From: Deltaproteobacteria bacterium
Lineage (GTDB): Bacteria; Desulfobacterota; Binatia; UBA1149; JAJCZL01
NCBI GenBank assembly: GCA_029262415.1
Contig: JAJCZL010000013.1
Coordinates: forward strand, 1 to 64,000
DNA length: 64,000 nt
Direction: 5' to 3'
In this document: one piece after another, positions 59,819 through 64,000 of the stretch
Numbering within the stretch: position 1 is the stretch's first letter
Layout of the letters: the number at the start of each line of letters is the position of its first letter
The notes under the pieces: generated by a model
Told to the model about the DNA's origin: nothing
Database searches by the model: none
Seen by the model: only the letters and a program-made list of their open reading frames with translations
Program-made: the position numbers and the translations under genes

Positions 59819-60676
59819 GTGTATCCCATTCTATTCCAGTTCGGTCCGATTACGATTTATAGCTTCGGAGTGTTGATGGCCACGGGTTTCTACGTAGCGA
59901 CCTCGATCGCTGCCCGTGAGTACGCGCGGCGCGGTAATGAGCCCGACGATATGTGGGGTCTGCTCGTGTGGGCATTTGTCGCCGGGCTGCTCAGTTCTAA
60001 ACTTCTCTCGGTTGCAGCTGACTGGCGCGCCTTCCTCAACGATCCGGTTGCGGCGCTGGTTTCGGGCAGCGGGTTCGTGTGGTTCGGCGGTCTGCTCGGT
60101 GGTGTCATCGTCGCCTATCTGCTTGCGCAGCGCCGTGGTATGTCCTTCGGCCTGGTCGGCGATTGCGCCGCGCTCGGTATCCCGTTCGGGCACGCGATCG
60201 GCCGTCTCGGCTGCCACGTGGCCGGCGATGGAGATTGGGGCACGGTGACCGAGCTGCCCTGGGGAGTCGCCTACACCAACGCGTTTATCGGCTGGAACTA
60301 CGCAGACGGCGTGCGCGTTCACCCGACACCGATCTACGAGCTTCTAGCTTATACCGCGATCGGATTTTTCCTGCTCTCGCTGCGCAAGAAAGAGCTTGCG
60401 ACCGGAACCTTGCTGGCCATCTACCTGGTGCTTTCATCGGTGGCGCGCTTTCTTGTCGAGTTTGTCCGTATCAATCCTGAGGCCGCGTTTGGGCTTACCC
60501 AGGCACAACTGATCGCAGTTGGTCTAGCCGTCGTGGGTGGCGCCTGGTTGCTGACCCACCGGAGCAGCACGGTCGCCGGGCCCGGCGACCGTGTTCCGAG
60601 TCAAGGCCGAAAGCGCCGCGACCGCAGTGGCGGAACCACAGTAGGGCGCGGGTCGGCAAAGGCGGGCGCAAAGTGA
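59819..60676 (+). CDS. lgt: Prolipoprotein diacylglyceryl transferase
   Basis: An inner-membrane enzyme that moves a diacylglyceryl group from phosphatidylglycerol to the lipobox cysteine of prolipoproteins. The 285-residue protein has the opening FGPITIYSFGVLM, the conserved GRLGCHVAGDGDWGT signature with the catalytic-site Arg and HPTPIYELL. About seven helices fit the family. The last 40 residues are a basic, Gly/Arg-rich extension, which contains a 26-base perfect palindrome in the DNA. GTG start at 59819. The many lipoproteins in this window are its clients. It overlaps the following TlpA-like gene by 4 bases. Confidence 0.95.
   Translation: MYPILFQFGPITIYSFGVLMATGFYVATSIAAREYARRGNEPDDMWGLLVWAFVAGLLSSKLLSVAADWRAFLNDPVAALVSGSGFVWFGGLLGGVIVAYLLAQRRGMSFGLVGDCAALGIPFGHAIGRLGCHVAGDGDWGTVTELPWGVAYTNAFIGWNYADGVRVHPTPIYELLAYTAIGFFLLSLRKKELATGTLLAIYLVLSSVARFLVEFVRINPEAAFGLTQAQLIAVGLAVVGGAWLLTHRSSTVAGPGDRVPSQGRKRRDRSGGTTVGRGSAKAGAK
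60568..60593. repeat. Perfect 26-base palindrome within lgt
   Basis: CACGGTCGCCGGG is followed directly by its reverse complement. The site lies in the non-conserved C-terminal extension of lgt, about 80 bases before the next gene's start, and could fold on the message or on DNA. Confidence 0.9.
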
Positions 60677-61188
60677 CCAGGGGCCCGCGACTCGTGGCCT
60701 GTGCAGTTGCCGCCGCCGTGTTGGCCGTCGTCGGGTGTGACCAAGCGCTCGCCCCAGGCTCGCTTGCGCCGGATTTCGTTGTCCAGACCATCGGCGGCAA
60801 AGTTACCAAGCTGTCCAACTACCGGGGACGGCCGGTGGTCGTAAATCTCTGGGCCACTTGGTGCCCGCCGTGCCTTGAGGAGATGCCGGCGCTCAGCGAG
60901 CTGCAGGACCGCTTTCGCGAGCGTGGACTTGTGGTGCTCGGTGTGGCGGGCGATGACAAAACTTCAAGTGTCATGAAGTTTCTTGAGAAGAACCCTGTTT
61001 CTTTTGAGGTTTTGCTTGACCCAAAAGGTGCGGTCGGAACCCTGTATGGTATAACTGGGTACCCGGAAACGTTCCTCATCGATCGCGAGGGACGAATGGT
61101 CGGGAAGATTGTCGGGCCGCTGCCGGTGGATGGCGGCAAGGCCCGCGCGGACGTTGTAGCGAGAATCGAGTCGCTCATCGGCGGTTAA
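60673..61188 (+). CDS. TlpA/ResA-like thioredoxin lipoprotein
   Basis: A 171-residue lipoprotein whose signal peptide ends in LAVVGC. The thioredoxin-like domain has NLWATWCPPCLEEMPAL with the CPPC active site, and the late GYPETFLIDREG with cis-Pro. Proteins of this type reduce disulfides in the periplasm, for instance in cytochrome c maturation. Its GTG start overlaps the lgt stop (GTGA), so expression is coupled with lipid modification of lipoproteins. ftsE follows after a 60-base gap. Confidence 0.92.
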   Translation: MTRGPRLVACAVAAAVLAVVGCDQALAPGSLAPDFVVQTIGGKVTKLSNYRGRPVVVNLWATWCPPCLEEMPALSELQDRFRERGLVVLGVAGDDKTSSVMKFLEKNPVSFEVLLDPKGAVGTLYGITGYPETFLIDREGRMVGKIVGPLPVDGGKARADVVARIESLIGG

Positions 61189-61247
61189 GCCGCTGCGGGC
61201 GATGGCGGTTTGTGTGGGGCGGCAAGGTGTCGCCGGGTGGTGCTGTT

Positions 61248-61940
61248 GTGATTCGGCTTTACAAAGTCTGCAAAGAGTTCACCGCGGGGAGGACGGCGGT
61301 TTCCGACGTCACCCTGAACATAGAAAGAGGTGAGTTTGCGTTGCTGTCGGGTCCAAGCGGTGCGGGCAAGACGACCCTTCTCAGAATCCTATTCGGCCAA
61401 GAGGCAGCTTCCAGCGGCAAGGCTGTCGTGAACGGCCGTAATATCCACAGGATGAGCGGCGCCCACCTGGCCGCCTTACGGCGCGAGCTCGGACTGGTTT
61501 TCCAAGACGCCCGTTTGATCGAGCGCATCCCGGTTATCGAGAACATCGCGCTGGCGGCCGAAGTCTGTGGGATCGCACGCTCCGATGCCCGACGCCGGGC
61601 CTCAGAGCTGCTTGAGCTCGTTGGTTTGGAACATGCGGCTGGTGAACTACCCGGCTCGCTGTCCTCGGGTGAACGCCAGCGGGTCAGCCTCGCGCGGGCT
61701 ATCGCCAACGACCCTGTGTTGCTGCTCGCCGATGAGCCCACCGGCAGCCTCGATCGCGCGACCGCATTGGAGATTCTCCATCTGCTCGAGCTGGTTAATG
61801 AGGCCGGAACCACTGTCGTTGTCGCGTCTCACGACGCGGGCGTGACCTCGCTTCTCGGCTGCCGTACCATGCGCATGAATGAAGGACGCGTGGTGGAGGA
61901 AGTGCGGCCCGAGTACGCCGCGGCGCTTGCCGCCGGTTAG
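61248..61940 (+). CDS. ftsE: Cell-division ATP-binding protein FtsE
   Basis: An ABC ATPase that drives FtsX and, through it, peptidoglycan hydrolysis during division. The 230-residue protein has Walker A GPSGAGKTT, the Q-loop in FQDARLI, the signature LSSGERQRVSLARA, Walker B LLLADEPTG and the H-loop SHD. I chose the GTG at 61248 because IRLYKVCKEF matches the family start; the frame is open to a GTG at 61212. It is directly followed by ftsX (12 bases) and an EnvC-like gene. Confidence 0.95.
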   Translation: MIRLYKVCKEFTAGRTAVSDVTLNIERGEFALLSGPSGAGKTTLLRILFGQEAASSGKAVVNGRNIHRMSGAHLAALRRELGLVFQDARLIERIPVIENIALAAEVCGIARSDARRRASELLELVGLEHAAGELPGSLSSGERQRVSLARAIANDPVLLLADEPTGSLDRATALEILHLLELVNEAGTTVVVASHDAGVTSLLGCRTMRMNEGRVVEEVRPEYAAALAAG

Positions 61941-61952
61941 GCGGTTGCACTC

Positions 61953-62864
61953 GTGAGTTGGGGAACCCTGGCGGGGCAACCCATCTCGTATTACTTCCGC
62001 CGCGCTTTCGACAGTATCTTTGCCACGCCGGTCATCGCCGGCGTTACCATCACTAGTATCGCGGTAAGCGTCCTGCTCGCCGGTTCGGTCTTGCTGGTCG
62101 GCTCGAACGCCTACCGGCTGGTTGCGAGTTGGGGTGCTGAGGGTGTCGATCTCTCGATGTATCTACGTGCCGGCGTCGACGACGGCCGGGTTGTCGAGCT
62201 CAAAGAACAACTCGCCGCCGATCCGGCGGTTGTTAACGTATATTTCATCTCGAATGACGAGGCGTGGATGTTCCTGGCGCAAAACCTCGGAGACAGCGCC
62301 GAGCTACTCGACGGGCTGGATGCATCGATTCTTCCTGCGTCTTTAGAGGTTACGCTCGCACGGACGCTCGACGCCGACGAAATTGAAGCCAAGCTGGCGG
62401 AGTGGCACGCGTGGCCGGAGGTAGATGATCTTCAGTACAATCGCGAGTGGACGCTGCGCTTCCGCAGTGCACTCGGCATCGTGCGCTGGGTCGCCTGGGC
62501 GCTCGGAGCACTCGCACTCGTCGCCTCGATCATCATTGTCGGTGCGACATTCCAGCTGGCGGTGTTCTCGCGCCAGGAAGAAATGGAGATCATGCGGCTA
62601 GTCGGCGCGTCTGGTATGCCGTACTGGGGACCGGTCATGTTGGCCGGATTGATCCAAGGGATTGTTGGCTCTGCGGCAGCTGTCGGGCTGCTGTTCTTGA
62701 TCTACCGCGGTACGGCCGGCCCACTCGTCGGCCAGTTGCCGATGCTCAAAGGCACTCTCGCCTACCTGGCCGGCTCGCAATACATGACGCTGATTATCTG
62801 GGGGGCGGTCCTCGGTGCGGCGGGTAGCTGGCTCGGCATGCGGCGTTTCGGAGCATGGAAGTAG
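61953..62864 (+). CDS. ftsX: Cell-division permease-like protein FtsX
   Basis: A 303-residue inner-membrane protein with one N-terminal helix (VIAGVTITSIAVSVLLAGSVLLV), a periplasmic domain of about 130 residues (LKEQLAADPAVVNVYFISNDEAW is its typical segment) and three C-terminal helices. FtsX lacks transport activity and transmits ATP-driven changes of FtsE to periplasmic hydrolase activators. The start is GTG at 61953. The EnvC-like gene starts around its stop. Confidence 0.94.
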   Translation: MSWGTLAGQPISYYFRRAFDSIFATPVIAGVTITSIAVSVLLAGSVLLVGSNAYRLVASWGAEGVDLSMYLRAGVDDGRVVELKEQLAADPAVVNVYFISNDEAWMFLAQNLGDSAELLDGLDASILPASLEVTLARTLDADEIEAKLAEWHAWPEVDDLQYNREWTLRFRSALGIVRWVAWALGALALVASIIIVGATFQLAVFSRQEEMEIMRLVGASGMPYWGPVMLAGLIQGIVGSAAAVGLLFLIYRGTAGPLVGQLPMLKGTLAYLAGSQYMTLIIWGAVLGAAGSWLGMRRFGAWK

Positions 62865-62872
62865 GCGTCCAC

Positions 62873-64000
62873 ATGGCTCCTCGCGGTTTTCTCCTTGTTT
62901 TTGCCGTCGTTTTTGCCGGAGTCGGCGTGCCTGCCTACGCGCAGCAAGACGACAACAATATCAGCGCCGAGATCAACAAGAATCTCGAAAAGCAGATCGA
63001 ATCGATCCGCGAGAACATGGAGCGCGCGGTCGTCAAAGAGGGAGACGACGAGCGCAAGGCTGCCTCGTTGCTCGAGGAAGTACGAACTCTCGACAAACAG
63101 TTGCTGAAAGCAGGTCGCCGTACCGAAGAATTGCGCGTTCAAGAAGCTCAACTTGAAGCCGAGTACGGCGAGCTTTCCGAGCGAGTAAATCAGATTGATG
63201 AGGAGCGTGCACGGCGCCGCTCGATCCTTGTGCAACGCCTGAGTAGCATTTACCGGCGCGGTCGGGTTGGCAGTACCCGTGCGATGCTGCAGGCGGCGGC
63301 CTCGGCAGAACCGATTCGGATGGCGCGCTACCTGGCTGCGATCAGTCAATCCGACGGGGCGGCGGTACGAGGTTACGAAGAATCGAGTCATGCCTACGCT
63401 ATGGCGTTGGCCGACATGGAAAAGCAGCAGGTCGCGTCTGCGGCGACACGCGCGGCGCTGGAGAGAGCCAATGCCGAATACGAGAGGACCCGTGCTTCGA
63501 AGGCCAAGACACTCACCCGGGTAAAGGCCGAGATGGCCGCGCGCAAGATTGAACTCAGGCGTCTCAAGGCGACAGAGGACGCCCTTCGCAAGATTCTCGC
63601 CGAAGCGCCGCCTCCGCCAAAACCGGCGCCCGTCAGGGTGGCGCGTCGGACCGAGCCGGCTTCGGCGAGAACCCCTTTTGGTGCGCGCAAAGGCACCATG
63701 GCGCCGCCGGTCTACGGGCGCTTACTGCGTGGTTTCGGTGCCGACGACGGTCACGGCGTGAAAGCTAAAGGCATCGTCGTCGCTGCGGATCTCGATCGCC
63801 GGGTGTTTGCGATCGCGGCGGGAGAGATCGTGTTTGCCGGCCCGTTCCCAGGTCTGGGCAACACCGTGGTGATTAATCACGGTGACCGCTATCATTCCGT
63901 TTACGCCCACCTGGACCGGATCTTCACAGAGGTGGGTGGGGTGGTTCCGGCGGGTCGTTCGATCGGTTCACTCGACTCGCGGGATGGCCAACTGCACTTC
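62873..64000 (+). CDS. EnvC-like murein hydrolase activator, runs off the window
   Basis: The frame is open from the ATG at 62873 (another ATG in frame at 62855 overlaps ftsX) to the end of the window. A signal peptide ends in VPAYAQQ. About 200 residues of coiled coil follow (ISAEINKNLEKQIESIRENM, LLEEVRTLDKQLL, then a second arm from about residue 170 to 245). A LytM/M23 domain begins near residue 290. Its first metal-site motif (HxGxD) reads AKGIVVAA, and the later YAHL and LHF pieces remain. Loss of that motif is as in EnvC, which activates amidases rather than cutting peptidoglycan. Its place after ftsEX supports this. Confidence 0.85.
   Translation, partial: MAPRGFLLVFAVVFAGVGVPAYAQQDDNNISAEINKNLEKQIESIRENMERAVVKEGDDERKAASLLEEVRTLDKQLLKAGRRTEELRVQEAQLEAEYGELSERVNQIDEERARRRSILVQRLSSIYRRGRVGSTRAMLQAAASAEPIRMARYLAAISQSDGAAVRGYEESSHAYAMALADMEKQQVASAATRAALERANAEYERTRASKAKTLTRVKAEMAARKIELRRLKATEDALRKILAEAPPPPKPAPVRVARRTEPASARTPFGARKGTMAPPVYGRLLRGFGADDGHGVKAKGIVVAADLDRRVFAIAAGEIVFAGPFPGLGNTVVINHGDRYHSVYAHLDRIFTEVGGVVPAGRSIGSLDSRDGQLHF

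Noticed and set aside
1-64000. CRISPR arrays, tRNA and rRNA genes
   Set aside because: I looked for regularly spaced repeats, TTCGAATCC-type T-loops with CCA-type ends, and rRNA cores in the intergenic stretches and found none.

Overview
The window is about 64 kb of GC-rich (roughly 60%) bacterial chromosome. The organism is a diderm: there is an OmpA-type peptidoglycan-binding lipoprotein, an AsmA-like protein, many lipoproteins, Lgt, and FtsEX with an EnvC-like partner. Secreted proteins ending in Thr-rich linkers plus a Cys-containing dockerin-like tail, together with PlsB, a WS/DGAT, an SCPx-type thiolase and an F420-type luciferase-like oxidoreductase, resemble lineages once filed under Deltaproteobacteria, such as Binatota. 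That placement is an inference from gene content. I saw no tRNA, rRNA or CRISPR array.

Layout. 0-5.9 kb: a broken XRE regulator at a mobile-element end, then dtd, a DUF1285-like gene and trmL, bcp on the opposite strand, and two divergent secreted repeat proteins. 5.9-18 kb: plsB, an AsmA-like protein, a secreted propeller-like protein, gph, a shortened flavin monooxygenase, an SCPx-type thiolase, a lipoprotein esterase overlapping cysH, and a DUF6502/DUF5666 pair. 18.0-18.43 kb: a gene-free stretch with a good promoter, a series of strong hairpins and a terminator, which is a candidate structured RNA. 18.4-25.5 kb: a ferredoxin, a legumain/caspase-like PDZ lipoprotein, an SDR, a flavin disulfide oxidoreductase with a rhodanese, a DsbA-fold isomerase and ispG. 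25.6-28.6 kb: an operon led by a dihydropteroate synthase that resembles plasmid Sul enzymes more than ordinary FolP, ending in a broken nitroreductase, with an OmpA lipoprotein upstream. 29-44 kb: a CNNM/CorC transporter, a YbdK-like ligase, a broken enoyl-CoA hydratase, a DUF3604/parvulin/HupE cassette, a tandem DsbA protein, DUF2062, an odd trypsin-like protein, an N-formylglutamate amidohydrolase, an SDR and glnS. 44.5-57.5 kb: a lipid-rich region with WS/DGAT, a HAD-acyltransferase fusion, hydrolases, a methyltransferase, a TetR-led pair of KAS III proteins of which the second lacks the catalytic Cys and His, two MaoC-type dehydratases and an LLM oxidoreductase. 57.6-64 kb: a small membrane protein, a secreted repeat protein with the same tail module as the one at 2.3-3.9 kb, then lgt, a TlpA-like lipoprotein, ftsE, ftsX and a truncated EnvC-like gene.

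Themes. Acyl-lipid chemistry recurs: PlsB and the HAD-acyltransferase would make phosphatidate, WS/DGAT would make wax esters or triacylglycerol, and the KAS III pair with the dehydratases suggests a special acyl chain or polyketide-like product. Decay is also frequent. Nitroreductase, enoyl-CoA hydratase and isomerase genes have lost internal segments but kept both ends, and a recombinase tail is fused to the isomerase remnant. Three copies of a small element with IS5-like terminal inverted repeats sit at 0.1-0.26, 46.0-46.1 and 49.8-50.1 kb, two of them beside broken genes. The items most worth a second look are the Sul-like synthase, the candidate RNA at 18.1-18.4 kb, the active/inactive KAS III pair, and the legumain-like PDZ lipoprotein.
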